Shown one piece after another: positions 1 to 8,182 of a DNA stretch of 64,000 nt. The translations under genes were made by a program, and so were the position numbers. This DNA comes from UBA6136 sp044237765. GTDB taxonomy: Bacteria; Pseudomonadota; Gammaproteobacteria; Methylococcales; Methylococcaceae. The stretch covers positions 1-64,000 of the forward strand of contig JBIIEQ010000009.1 of assembly GCA_044237765.1 (NCBI GenBank). Direction: 5' to 3'. How positions within the stretch are numbered: position 1 is the stretch's first letter; every line of letters begins with the position of its first letter. Under the pieces are notes generated by a model. That model was not told the origin of the DNA. It did no database searches and was given only the letters and a program-made list of their open reading frames with translations.

Positions 1-262
1 CTTTCGTCAAGCAGCGTATTGACCACCGTCTGCGCTGCCAGCGGCCTGGCAAGCCGCAAGGTATTGGCTCGCATGTTGACTAACCGGTCCGGGCTGGCCA
101 GCAATTGCCCGACCTTGAAGGCCAGCGCTCCCAGATCGTTGCATTTGATAGCAATCCCTTCCTCGATCAAATGGTCACTATTACGTTCTTCCTGGCCAGG
201 AATTGGATTGACGATGCAGATTGGCAAACCGGCAGACAGTGCCTCTGCCGAGGTCGGCCGCA
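1..262 (-). pseudogene. C-terminal fragment of a MGDG-synthase-like glycosyltransferase
   Basis: Read on the minus strand, this stretch encodes SAEALSAGLPICIVNPIPGQ followed by EERNSDHLIEEG, the conserved C-terminal half of the MurG-like family that includes monogalactosyl- and glucosyl-diacylglycerol synthases. In that family GG-x-T-x-x-E-A-x-x-x-G-x-P binds the sugar nucleotide and is followed by NPIPGQE. The frame stays open to the left edge, so the true stop lies outside the window. The N-terminal acceptor domain is absent: upstream, near 255-270, the frame meets transposase sequence. I read this as a lipid glycosyltransferase gene cut by an IS256-type insertion with later deletion. The family call is fairly firm; the acceptor lipid is unknown. 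Confidence 0.6.
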
Positions 263-664
263 TCGCCCACTAATACGGTGAGCGCCTCATGCATGTCGCC
301 GGTGGAAATACCCTTCAGGTAAAGCCAGGGTAACGCCGCCGACACGCGCTGTGAGCGACGAACATATGGGGGAACCAAGGCCGAATTGAATTTCACCCCG
401 TTGCCGCTGCGATCACGCACCTTGGGCATCCGCACTGGTACCTGGCCAATGGGCGTCAGGATGTCTCTCTCCGGGAGATAGCCATTGCGCTCGACCCGCC
501 TGACGGCCACCCAGCGCGCGGACATTGTCAAAGCTGGCCAACAACTCCTGCACCTCGACCTCAATGGCTTTCTGGATCAGGTCCCGGGCACCCCGCCGGA
601 TCAGTTCCTCCAGGGTGAGCCCCAGTTCTGATTGCCGGGCGTCTCTCTCGTTTGTATTCTTCAT
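263..664 (-). pseudogene. IS256-family transposase remnant, truncated and frameshifted
   Basis: The fragment starts with an ATG at 664 and encodes an N-terminal region with LIRRGARDLIQKAIEVEVQE. After a frameshift near 500-520 the next frame gives RNGYLPERDILTPIGQVPV and then LPWLYLKGISTGDM. These are hallmark N-terminal stretches of mutator/IS256-family DDE transposases. Only about 130 of the usual 400 residues remain, so none of the catalytic acidic residues are present and it cannot be active. The 3' side runs directly into a glycosyltransferase fragment with no recognisable right end. The left terminal repeat could not be fixed with confidence; the 190 bases upstream (665-855) show no gene. 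Confidence 0.75.
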
Positions 665-855
665 TTGGCGTGTCCTCTGTGTAACTGAAAATGTGATCTC
701 GACAATCCATTCTCAGCAGAGACATGCCGCCCTTTCAAGCGGCCGCTCCAGCTCCAGACCTACGGTCCGTACACCAGTTTCGACTATAGCTCAGGGCCAG
801 AGGCTATCCTCGCCAAAATCAGCAAAGCGAGAGATAAGTTACGGACGTTACACTA

Positions 856-979
856 GGGCCTGTTAACACTATAAAAATACAATTGATGCATATCAATCGG
901 TTAGGCAATTTCTAGGCCCATCAAGGCGTTCTGCAGCACATTGATATTCATGGCTTCTTTCTTAAGTGTTAACAGGTCC
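856..979. mobile_element. MITE-like element with 15-bp terminal inverted repeats
   Basis: GGGCCTGTTAACACT at 856-870 is matched in reverse complement by AGTGTTAACAGGTCC at 965-979 with one mismatch. They enclose 94 bp of AT-richer DNA. On the minus strand an ATG near 950 opens a 16-codon reading frame, as if the start of a transposase gene survived an internal deletion. No clear target-site duplication is visible (flanks ttacacta and aagcaacc). I infer a non-autonomous derivative of an insertion sequence; the parent family is not recognised. The remaining bases up to 1110 show no gene. Confidence 0.5.
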
Positions 980-1110
980 AAGCAACCCCTTGTCCTTGCC
1001 CACCCTGCACCGCCCACGCCCGCCAGCGAGGACGACGCCAGTAATTGCTGCCCGATTGGGCGTCACGATGTTAGTCTCATTCGCCTGATTGTCTTTCATG
1101 GCACTACGAA

Positions 1111-1581
1111 ATGAATCGGAGCTTGCGTCGACTGATAGCCCATCTGATTCTCGGGATTACCTGGTTGCTCTCTGGCTGCTCAACCCAAGAGCATGAGCCT
1201 TTGTACTATTCGGCTGAAACGACGACCAAAGCCTATTCCGACGTGTTGGCCGAACTGGAGGTGGCCATCACGGAGCGGAATTTTCGCATCACCGGGCATA
1301 ACAAGATCGGCAGCGTGATCCGGGAACGGGAGAATACCGCCTTTCCCGATTACGACACCCTGCAGTTCTGCAACCTGACGCAGGCGCGGGTCATGCTGGA
1401 GATGTCGCCGGCCAGCGTGGCGTGGATGCCCTGCAATGTGGCGGTGCGTTCGGAGGGCGGGAAGGTCATCGTCACCACGCATTTGCTGCCGACCGACAGT
1501 ACAGATCCCCGTCTGAACGACTTTGCGCGGAGAATGAACGAGGAGCTCAAGGCCATCGTCCATTTTGCCGTCGGGAATTGA
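1111..1581 (+). CDS. DUF302-family lipoprotein
   Basis: A 156-residue protein with a type II signal peptide: two arginine pairs near the N-terminus, a hydrophobic stretch and the lipobox LLSGC, making Cys23 the predicted lipidated residue. The rest resembles the DUF302 domain, a small alpha/beta fold found in many proteobacterial envelope proteins, with the pattern AYSDVLAELEVAITERNF at its start. It would sit on the outer membrane facing the periplasm. The molecular role of DUF302 is not established. The Shine-Dalgarno sequence ahead of the ATG is weak. The next gene starts 56 bp downstream on the same strand and also encodes an exported protein, so the two may share a transcript. Confidence 0.65.
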   Translation: MNRSLRRLIAHLILGITWLLSGCSTQEHEPLYYSAETTTKAYSDVLAELEVAITERNFRITGHNKIGSVIRERENTAFPDYDTLQFCNLTQARVMLEMSPASVAWMPCNVAVRSEGGKVIVTTHLLPTDSTDPRLNDFARRMNEELKAIVHFAVGN

Positions 1582-1637
1582 GCCTTGCCCCAGTCTCCCT
1601 TATCATCCGCGCCATCACAACATACCCGGCTCAACCC

Positions 1638-2120
1638 ATGAAAACCCGACTGCTCCCCCTGCTTATCGCCACCACCCTGATGCTGGCGGCAGGCCCCATT
1701 CACACCGCCAACGCCGCCAAGGTAGTGAAGTCGACCACCAAAAAGCCCACCTCCGAAAAACCGAAGGCGCCGACCAAGCCTTTGGTCAACGATTTCCCGA
1801 CCCAGGCCCGTGTCGAGTACGTCATGCAGTGCATGGCGGAACATGGCGGTGCCAACCTGGACAACTCATATCACTGCGTCTGTGCGGTTGACAAGATCGC
1901 CAGCCTGATGAATTTCCAGGACTATTCCGAAGCGTTGACCTTTACCTATATGTTCGACACTCCCGGCGACAAGGGCGGCGAGTTTCGCGACCCGCCCAAA
2001 TCAAAGGAGCTGCGTGACCGGTTGAAGGCGGCCCAAAAGGAGGCCGAGGCCTGTTTTCCGGTGATTCCCGGCAAAACCACCCCAGAAGCCAGTGAGGCGC
2101 CGGCCGAAACGTCGAAATGA
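1638..2120 (+). CDS. secreted four-cysteine protein of unknown function
   Basis: A 160-residue protein. The ATG at 1638 is chosen over longer in-frame extensions because a clean signal peptide begins there (MKTRLLPLLI, hydrophobic core, cleavage expected near ANA at residues 24-26). A lysine/proline-rich linker (residues 28-50) leads into a compact domain with cysteines at 65, 80, 82 and 139 and the motif YHCVCAVDKIASLMNF. The even cysteine count in an exported protein suggests two disulfides, or possibly metal binding. I do not recognise the family. The C-terminus is Glu/Ala-rich and probably disordered. It follows the DUF302 lipoprotein gene closely. Confidence 0.6.
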   Translation: MKTRLLPLLIATTLMLAAGPIHTANAAKVVKSTTKKPTSEKPKAPTKPLVNDFPTQARVEYVMQCMAEHGGANLDNSYHCVCAVDKIASLMNFQDYSEALTFTYMFDTPGDKGGEFRDPPKSKELRDRLKAAQKEAEACFPVIPGKTTPEASEAPAETSK

Positions 2121-2426
2121 CCATGCCCTGGTCTGATCCACCCGAGCATCGCCCGAGCCAAAATAAAATTCGCCTTCCCCTGCCAATCGGCGTATCCTTG
2201 TTTCAGTTTGTCGCGGTGCGGTCCTTGACCGGCCTCGAGGATACGTCCGGCCTTCTCCTTCCAAAGCGATCGCCTTCAGGCGAACCCAGCCTCGATTCCT
2301 CCTGCAAACCTTGCGATTCACCGGAAGTCCGTTTCCCGGCGTTCGCCCATGTCTTGATTACTCTATCAATACGCCCAGATCGTCTTTCGATGGTCACACG
2401 GACTGGCGTACAGGAATTTTTTACTT
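2121..2426. other. non-coding leader region upstream of rhlE
   Basis: These 306 bases hold no convincing gene on either strand; the reading frames here lack family motifs and are artefacts of GC-rich DNA. The 3' end has a short purine patch (caggaa near 2411) that can serve as ribosome binding site for rhlE. The length would allow an extended 5' untranslated leader, as seen for some cold-regulated helicase genes. That is inference; no conserved box was recognised. Confidence 0.35.
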
Positions 2427-3704
2427 ATGGCTTTTTCTTCCCTGGGCCTCGACAAGACCCTTCTGCGCGCGATTGCCGAGCAGGGTTATTCGGCACCGAC
2501 GCCGATTCAGTCGCAGGCCATTCCGGCCGTACTCGCCGGTCGTGATTTACTCGCCGCTGCCCAGACGGGCACCGGCAAAACCGCCGCCTTTACTCTTCCG
2601 CTGCTGCAACGCCTGCTTGATTTTGGCCGAACCGGTGAGCGCTCGCGTCCCGGTCGCGCTCCGCGTGTCCTGGTACTGGTCCCTACTCGTGAACTGGCCG
2701 CCCAGGTGAACGACAGCGTTCGCAACTATGGCGAGTTCACTTCGATCAAGGCGGCCGTCATCTTTGGCGGCGTCGGCATGCAGCCCCAGATCGATGCCGT
2801 GCGCAGAGGACTGGATATTTTGATCGCCACCCCCGGCCGCCTGCTGGACCTTGTGTCCCAAGGCTATGTGAAGCTGAATGAAATCGACGTGCTGGTCCTA
2901 GACGAAGCCGACCGCATGCTAGACATGGGCTTCATCCGCGACATCAAGCGCATTCTGACCCTGCTGCCCAAGGTTCGTCAGAACCTGCTGTTCTCCGCGA
3001 CCTTCTCCAAGGAGATTCGCGAACTAGCAGCGGGCATCCTGCACAAGCCATTGAGCGTTGAAGTCGCCCCGCGGAACGCCACGGCGGAACGCGTTGAACA
3101 ACACATCTATCGCGTGCAGAAAGACTGTAAACAGCCGTTGCTTGCGCATCTGATGGCGACGGGCCAATGGGGCCAGACCCTGGTGTTCACCCGCACCAAG
3201 CATGGCGCCAACCGCCTCGCCCAACAGCTTGAGCGGGATGGTTTCCAGGTCGGCGTGATTCATGGCAACAAGAGCCAGAGCGCCCGCACCCGGGCACTGG
3301 CCGACTTCAAGGAAGATCGCATCCAAGTGCTGGTGGCGACGGATATAGCGGCACGTGGGCTGGATATTCGCGAACTGCCTCACGTGGTGAACTACGAATT
3401 GCCCGATGTCCCGGCGGACTATGTCCACCGCATCGGCAGAACCGGACGCGCTGGCGCCGGTGGCGAAGCGATTTCACTGGTTTCCAGTGACGAATCCACC
3501 CAGTTGCGGGATATCGAACGCCTGCTGGGTCGGAAGCTGACCTTGCGTGAGATGCCGGAAGGCATCCAGCCATTGCAGCGCAGCGCCGAACCCGCTCCGG
3601 CTCGCCGGGCACCGCCGCCCCGCCGTGGCCCGGCACCTGCCCGCGCCGGTCAGCACCGACCCAACCGCAAGCCGGCCAATGGCCCGCGCCGCGACGCCGT
3701 CTGA
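2427..3704 (+). CDS. rhlE: DEAD-box ATP-dependent RNA helicase RhlE
   Basis: A 425-residue DEAD-box helicase with the full motif set in order: Q motif region (PTPIQSQAIP, residues 25-33), Walker A AQTGTGKT (45-52), PTRELAAQV (86-94), TPGRL (135-139), DEAD (159-162), SAT (190-192), then the second RecA lobe with VFTRTKHGA and HRIGRTGRAG. The arginine/proline-rich tail after about residue 380 is the basic extension typical of RhlE-type proteins and probably binds RNA. It would unwind short RNA duplexes in ribosome assembly or mRNA turnover. Two small RRM proteins follow on the same strand, suggesting a joint RNA-remodelling role. Confidence 0.93.
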   Translation: MAFSSLGLDKTLLRAIAEQGYSAPTPIQSQAIPAVLAGRDLLAAAQTGTGKTAAFTLPLLQRLLDFGRTGERSRPGRAPRVLVLVPTRELAAQVNDSVRNYGEFTSIKAAVIFGGVGMQPQIDAVRRGLDILIATPGRLLDLVSQGYVKLNEIDVLVLDEADRMLDMGFIRDIKRILTLLPKVRQNLLFSATFSKEIRELAAGILHKPLSVEVAPRNATAERVEQHIYRVQKDCKQPLLAHLMATGQWGQTLVFTRTKHGANRLAQQLERDGFQVGVIHGNKSQSARTRALADFKEDRIQVLVATDIAARGLDIRELPHVVNYELPDVPADYVHRIGRTGRAGAGGEAISLVSSDESTQLRDIERLLGRKLTLREMPEGIQPLQRSAEPAPARRAPPPRRGPAPARAGQHRPNRKPANGPRRDAV

Positions 3705-3745
3705 GCCTTGATCCGTTTTTCTGCCCAGCGAACTTTGCAGCTCCG

Positions 3746-3771
3746 CGGACAAGCCCAACCGGGCTTTTCCG
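3746..3771 (+). terminator. hairpin downstream of rhlE, possible terminator
   Basis: CGGACAAGCCC pairs with GGGCTTTTCCG across an AACC loop, with one C/T mismatch. It lies 42 bases after the rhlE stop. The run of T is only four and sits inside the stem, so termination may be partial or Rho-assisted. Confidence 0.45.
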
Positions 3772-3843
3772 TGGCCTTGCAGATAGCGCAGCGTTCACGG
3801 CGGCTCATTACCCCTTTCCCATCAGTGTCTATGGAGGACTACC

Positions 3844-4110
3844 ATGCTTAGACTTTACGCGGGCAATTTGCCGCCCGATATCACCGAAAAGGAATTCACC
3901 GAACTTTTTTCCGAATTCGGTCGCATCTTCAAATATGAGCTGGCCCGGGATATTTTCACCGGCCGTTGCCGCGGTTTCGGTTTCATCGAAATGGAAGGTC
4001 ATGAAGGGAGAGCGGCTATTGCCGGACTGAATGGTCGCACCCTCCGAGGCAACAGCCTTCGGGTCAACGAAGAACGTCCGCGTACCAAGGGTCGCGGCGG
4101 TCGTCGTTAA
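3844..4110 (+). CDS. small RRM RNA-binding protein
   Basis: An 88-residue protein that is almost entirely one RNA recognition motif. RNP2 is LYAGNL (residues 4-9) and RNP1 is RGFGFIEM (43-50), with the aromatic positions needed to stack on RNA bases. The C-terminus is Arg/Gly-rich (KGRGGRR) rather than the longer glycine tail of its neighbour. A strong Shine-Dalgarno GGAGGA at 3833-3838 sits six bases before the ATG. Single-RRM proteins of this type are known in cyanobacteria and proteobacteria and are often cold-induced. The specific RNA target is unknown. Confidence 0.88.
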   Translation: MLRLYAGNLPPDITEKEFTELFSEFGRIFKYELARDIFTGRCRGFGFIEMEGHEGRAAIAGLNGRTLRGNSLRVNEERPRTKGRGGRR

Positions 4111-4117
4111 GGAATGA

Positions 4118-4140
4118 GCCGATCGCTCCGAGCGGTCGGC
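4118..4140 (+). terminator. stem-loop between the two RRM genes
   Basis: GCCGATCGCT and AGCGGTCGGC form a 10-bp stem (one G-T pair) with a CCG loop, starting 8 bases after the first RRM gene's stop. No T tract follows, so it may be an attenuating or RNA-stabilising element rather than a full terminator. Confidence 0.4.
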
Positions 4141-4271
4141 CCTCGTGATTCCGGCATTGGGCCAGGAAGCCAGGCCACCGAATCATCGTTTTGTCGTCAA
4201 GCGATCCGCCGCCAAGGGAACCGGCCCGGTATCGAAGTTTGTTTTTTTATTTAAGTTTTTGAGGAATTCTC

Positions 4272-4592
4272 ATGGGTAAGAAGTTATACGTCGGCAATCT
4301 GAGCTACAACGTCAACAACAACGAACTGGAAGAAATGTTCGCGCCCCACGGCACCGTGGAGTCCGCCAGCATCATCACCGATCGTGACACCGGTCGCTCC
4401 AAGGGTTTCGGCTTTGTTGAAATGGGCTCCGACCAGCAGGCACAGACTGCTATCGACGCACTGCATGGCAAGGAAATCGGTGGCCGCAGCCTGACCGTCA
4501 ACGAAGCGCGTCCGCGCGAAGAGCGTAGCGGTGGTGGCGGTTTCGGCGGTGGTCGTCGTGACGGCGGTTTCGGTGGCGGTCGCCGCTTCTAA
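4272..4592 (+). CDS. glycine-rich RRM RNA-binding protein
   Basis: A 106-residue protein with one RNA recognition motif: RNP2 LYVGNL (residues 5-10) and RNP1 KGFGFVEM (44-51). It ends in a Gly/Arg tail with repeated GGGFGG and GGRR units (about 88-106). This matches the Rbp-type glycine-rich RNA-binding proteins of bacteria. The start is set by GAGGA at 4261-4265 just ahead of the ATG. The preceding 40 bases are T-rich and look like an unstructured leader, which would suit temperature-dependent translation; that part is inference. The gene is separated from the first RRM gene by a 161-bp gap containing a stem-loop, so it probably has its own promoter. Confidence 0.9.
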   Translation: MGKKLYVGNLSYNVNNNELEEMFAPHGTVESASIITDRDTGRSKGFGFVEMGSDQQAQTAIDALHGKEIGGRSLTVNEARPREERSGGGGFGGGRRDGGFGGGRRF

Positions 4593-4606
4593 GCCGCTTT
4601 AGTCGT

Positions 4607-4633
4607 CCTGTCCCGGCACGATACCGGGACAGG
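4607..4633 (+). terminator. perfect 10-bp hairpin after the second RRM gene
   Basis: CCTGTCCCGG and CCGGGACAGG form a perfect stem around a CACGATA loop, 15 bases after the stop codon. There is no following T run, so strength as an intrinsic terminator is uncertain. The rest of the gap to 4899 holds no recognisable gene or regulatory motif. Confidence 0.55.
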
Positions 4634-4899
4634 CGAGCAGGATCCCCGATGATCCATCGGGCTGTGGACACGGATGTCCTTCCTCCTTTTAGCCGGCTCA
4701 CCTTGAGCCAGACAAATCTCAATTCCTGCTGAATTCATCCTTCTGGTTCGGAGCTCGAACTGGACCGCTGCCTTGATTGCCGGCATCAATGCCTATACAC
4801 CGCCAGTTTCATTCAAAATAGCCTTTATTCTTGCAGGCCAAGACACGAAGTGATCCTGCAATCCTGACCGCAAGTTCCGACACAGCGCTCATCCCTGCG

Positions 4900-6147
4900 A
4901 TGCACCATTCCATACCAGACACTGTCGCCATCATCGGTGGTGGCCCGGCAGGGCTCATGGCGGCTGAAGCCGCCGCTACAGAGGGTGCAAGAGTGGAGCT
5001 CTTCGACAGCATGCCCTCGGTAGGCCGGAAGTTTCTCTTGGCCGGGAAGGGTGGATTGAATCTGACCCATGCCGAAGCCTTCCCGCACTTCATCAGCCGC
5101 TATGGCGAGAAGCAGGATTCGTTGAAGCCTCACCTGAATGACTTCGATGCCGACAGGGTCCGTGAGTGGGCCGTCAGCCTGGGCATCGAAACCTTCGTCG
5201 GCAGCTCACAACGGGTTTTTCCGATAGAAATGAAGGCAGCACCCCTTCTCCGCTCATGGTTGAAACGACTCCGTTCCTTGGGCGTTCGTTTTCACATGCG
5301 GCATCGCTGGCAAGGCTGGAACGATTTGGGTGACCTGATCTTCACGACCCAGAAAGGACCCGTCACCGTGCGGGCGGGGGCCTCGGTGCTGGCCCTGGGT
5401 GGCGGCAGTTGGGCACGCCTGGGATCCGATGGCACCTGGACTCCGCTGCTGGAATCCCGGGGTTTGGAGATAAGTCCCCTGCGCCCCGCCAATTGTGGTT
5501 TCGATGTCAGCTGGAGCGCCTTTTTTGCTGAGCGCTTCGCCGGCGCCCCGGTGAAGCCGGTGGTTGTGCAGTTCAAGAACACCCGTGGCCAGGAGATGAC
5601 CCGGCGCGGCGAATTTGTCATCACCGAAACCGGCGTCGAGGGCAGTCTCATTTATGCCCTGTCCTCGAATCTGCGTGACTTAATCGACCTTAATGGCCAT
5701 GCCGAATTGCAGCTGGATCTTGCTCCGGACCGGACAGAGGCGCGAATACTGGGGAGCTTGCAGAAATCTCACCGCGGTTTATCGCTAAGCAACCGACTCA
5801 AGCGCGCCGCCGGACTCGATGCGGCCAAGATCGGTCTTCTTCGGGAGCGAGTCACCCAAGATGGGTGTACTGCGCCCGAGCAACTGGCCGCCGCCATCAA
5901 AAGCCTGCCTCTGCGTCTCAAGGCTGCCCGTCCACTGGATGAGGCCATCAGCTCGGCCGGGGGACTGACACTTGAGGCGCTAGATGACCAGTTAATGATT
6001 AGCGCGCTGCCCGGTCTCTTCTGTGCCGGCGAAATGCTGGACTGGGAAGCCCCGACCGGCGGCTATCTGCTCACCGCCTGCCTTGCTACGGGTCGGGCCG
6101 CGGGACGCGCGGCCGCACGCTGGATTGGGCGGAATGCCGGTTTGTGA
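4900..6147 (+). CDS. BaiN/HI0933-like FAD-dependent oxidoreductase
   Basis: A 415-residue flavoprotein of the HI0933/BaiN group (the TIGR03862-type subfamily seems closest). The N-terminal dinucleotide-binding motif is VAIIGGGPAGLMAAE, followed by GRKFLLAGKGGLNLTH, a signature of the family. The C-terminus has LFCAGEMLDWEAPTGGYLL, the FAD-contacting segment near the end. The ATG at 4900 is preferred over one at 4831 because the Rossmann motif normally begins within about 10 residues of the start. The family binds FAD tightly; physiological substrates are mostly unknown, although BaiN itself reduces bile-acid intermediates. No neighbouring gene suggests a pathway here. Confidence 0.82.
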   Translation: MHHSIPDTVAIIGGGPAGLMAAEAAATEGARVELFDSMPSVGRKFLLAGKGGLNLTHAEAFPHFISRYGEKQDSLKPHLNDFDADRVREWAVSLGIETFVGSSQRVFPIEMKAAPLLRSWLKRLRSLGVRFHMRHRWQGWNDLGDLIFTTQKGPVTVRAGASVLALGGGSWARLGSDGTWTPLLESRGLEISPLRPANCGFDVSWSAFFAERFAGAPVKPVVVQFKNTRGQEMTRRGEFVITETGVEGSLIYALSSNLRDLIDLNGHAELQLDLAPDRTEARILGSLQKSHRGLSLSNRLKRAAGLDAAKIGLLRERVTQDGCTAPEQLAAAIKSLPLRLKAARPLDEAISSAGGLTLEALDDQLMISALPGLFCAGEMLDWEAPTGGYLLTACLATGRAAGRAAARWIGRNAGL

Positions 6148-6217
6148 TGACCGACAGGCTGTTTTATAGTCGCCAGCGCTGATTCCCGGCTTTTCGCCCT
6201 GCCGCCTTCACTCCGAC

Positions 6218-7249
6218 ATGCCACGCCATCCAACTTCTGGTCTGCTGATTCTCTGGCTCCTGACCAGCCCTGGAGGGTCGCCCTTACTCGCGGATGATGA
6301 CGATGACCGGCCGACCGCCAGCCGACCATCGAAGTCCGTAAAACAGAAGCCTGGATCTGTGCAGTTGACCCGCGAGCAACAATCAGCGGCGGGACTGGTC
6401 AGCCAGATGGTGTCAAGCATCACGCTGCAGAACGAGACCACTAGCTTTGGCAAGGTGCTGGATATCCAGCTACTACTCGAGCTTCGCGCTCGGCTGAGAG
6501 CCGCTCAGGCAGATGTGGATGTGGCGTCCGCGGCCCTGAAGTTGGCCGAGAAAAATCGCCAACGTATCCAGGCCCTCTATAAAGAGGACATCATTGCCGG
6601 TCGTGAGCTGACGCAGGCCGAAGCGCAATGGCAGAGCGACTTCACCCGCGAACAGGGCGCGCGCCGCCATGTCGAGGAGATCCATCGCGAAGCACAACAC
6701 GTTTGGGGAGATGCGCTGGAACGGCTGGCGCTGGGGAACGCAAGCGAACTATTGGGCAGCCTGACGAGCCACAGCCGATACCTGGTGCAGATAACCCTGC
6801 CCTATGGAACGGATCCAAGCGGCCTGAAAAGCAAAGTGTGGGTGGCGCGCGACTTTGATCGCGCCCGGGCCGTGCCGGCCGAAATGATCTCGGCCGCGCC
6901 ACAGACGGACGAACTGGTTCAGGGTGAAACCTGGTTTTTACATGTTCCCGGCGAACATCTCCGTGCCGGCATGCGCATCAATGTCTGGGTGACGGGCGGC
7001 CCCGGCCGGCAGGGTGTGTCATTGCCCGCCAACGCCATCGTCTGGCATGCCGGCAAGCCCTGGGTCTACAGGGATAACCACAACGGCAGTTATTCGCGGC
7101 TTGCCGTCGATCCGCAGCCGGCCCCGGACAAGGCCTTGCTGATCGACACGGGACTGGCGCCGGGAACAAAGGTGGTGGTCACCGGGGCGCAAACCTTATT
7201 GTCGGAGGAGTTCCGGGGAGCCATACCGTCCGAGGACGAATCCAGATAG
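6218..7249 (+). CDS. orphan RND-type periplasmic adaptor (membrane fusion protein)
   Basis: A 343-residue protein with an N-terminal signal peptide, an Asp run (residues 26-30), then a helical hairpin around residues 85-165 rich in Ala, Glu, Arg and Leu (the segment with RAAQADVDVASAALKLAEKN). A beta-rich C-terminal half follows, with LPANAIVWHAGKPWVY and GLAPGTKVVVTGAQTLLSEE. This is the layout of HlyD/RND membrane fusion proteins that link an inner-membrane pump to an outer-membrane channel. The biotinyl-lipoyl halves are only weakly recognisable. No RND pump or outer-membrane factor lies next to it, so its partner must be elsewhere or lost. Confidence 0.7.
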   Translation: MPRHPTSGLLILWLLTSPGGSPLLADDDDDRPTASRPSKSVKQKPGSVQLTREQQSAAGLVSQMVSSITLQNETTSFGKVLDIQLLLELRARLRAAQADVDVASAALKLAEKNRQRIQALYKEDIIAGRELTQAEAQWQSDFTREQGARRHVEEIHREAQHVWGDALERLALGNASELLGSLTSHSRYLVQITLPYGTDPSGLKSKVWVARDFDRARAVPAEMISAAPQTDELVQGETWFLHVPGEHLRAGMRINVWVTGGPGRQGVSLPANAIVWHAGKPWVYRDNHNGSYSRLAVDPQPAPDKALLIDTGLAPGTKVVVTGAQTLLSEEFRGAIPSEDESR

Positions 7250-7295
7250 AACCCTCAGGATCACTCAACCGAAAAAGCGGGCCACACGATAAAGG

Positions 7296-7454
7296 TCAGT
7301 CTTCTTCCAGCAGTTCTTCGACGTCTTCGCAGAAAAACAGCTGGATCACGCTCAGCAACTGGCCATCAGACACGCCTGGAAACTAAGAACGGCATCGACC
7401 CAGCCACTCATGTTCCTCATGCCGACGCAGTATGTTCAAGATAATCTCTTCCAT
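7296..7454 (-). pseudogene. possible broken small gene
   Basis: On the minus strand an ATG at 7454 preceded by a GGAGGGAGC patch opens a 23-codon frame (MEEIILNILRRHEEHEW...) ending at 7383. Continuing in another frame gives GVSDGQLLSVIQLFFCEDVE and an acidic end stopping at 7296. Together they look like a roughly 50-residue acidic protein carrying one frameshift. No family is recognised, and chance cannot be excluded. It lies just downstream of the BLUF gene on the same strand. Confidence 0.3.
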
Positions 7455-7485
7455 CACTCAAGCTCCCTCCATCCATCAATGACTA

Positions 7486-7959
7486 TCAAGCCGAACCGAA
7501 ATCCCGTCTGGGTTCATTCGCCTTTCGGACCAACTGCATCTCCCGAATGAACCCGAGCAGATGAAGGCAGGCATGGGGGTTGGTCTTGAACCCTTCGATA
7601 TCCAGCGCCTTGCCCAGGGGTTTGTCGTGCCCGTACATGCCCAGGAGGTCACTATCCCTCAGATCATGGAAGCCCATAGACCAGTCCACGAATTGACGCT
7701 CGGCAATCTCCTCAGCGAGGATCAAGGTGACATTTTGATGGCGACCGTCGCGACGGATGACTTCAAACAACGCTCTCACAACAGGTTCATCGCCCTCAAG
7801 TACCTGCACAAACCGTCCATCCTTGTGGATAAGAAGCCCGGTCACTCCGATTTGCAAGTTTTTCCCTTTGGCCTTGGCCAGCAGGCCCAGCAGTTGCGGC
7901 TGGCTGAAACTGACCGTCGCGGTACTGACATAAACGAGATGAAACACGGACTCCCTCAC
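7486..7959 (-). CDS. short BLUF-domain blue-light sensor
   Basis: A 157-residue protein whose first 95 residues form a BLUF domain. The flavin-contacting residues are all present: Tyr10 in LVYVS, Asn34 in the KNLQIGVTG segment, and Gln52 in RFVQVLEG. The DWSMGF segment carries the Trp/Met switch positions. BLUF proteins bind FAD non-covalently and change hydrogen bonding on blue light. This one has no output domain beyond about 50 C-terminal residues, so it belongs to the short BLUF class that signals by protein-protein contact. No c-di-GMP or regulator gene is adjacent, so the partner is unknown. Confidence 0.88.
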   Translation of the reverse strand: MRESVFHLVYVSTATVSFSQPQLLGLLAKAKGKNLQIGVTGLLIHKDGRFVQVLEGDEPVVRALFEVIRRDGRHQNVTLILAEEIAERQFVDWSMGFHDLRDSDLLGMYGHDKPLGKALDIEGFKTNPHACLHLLGFIREMQLVRKANEPRRDFGSA

Positions 7960-8182
7960 TTTAACTCTTTGTTATTCATCGCCATGCTGATGGTTAAGCC
8001 ATCGGCATTATGGGTACTTTACGGCACATTCCGCGCCATCCATAAACTCACCGGAAAGCCTTTCTACGCTGATGTGCTCCACCCTCGAGACATCTGCATT
8101 CTTCGCAGAGTCCGCGTAAGATAACGCATCAACGTCCACGAGTGGCAAAGCCAGGGCCGCCAGTATCTGAGGGAGAAAATGC

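Noticed and set aside
2121..2426. possible RNA gene upstream of rhlE
   Set aside because: No tRNA-like cloverleaf and no conserved box could be folded by eye.
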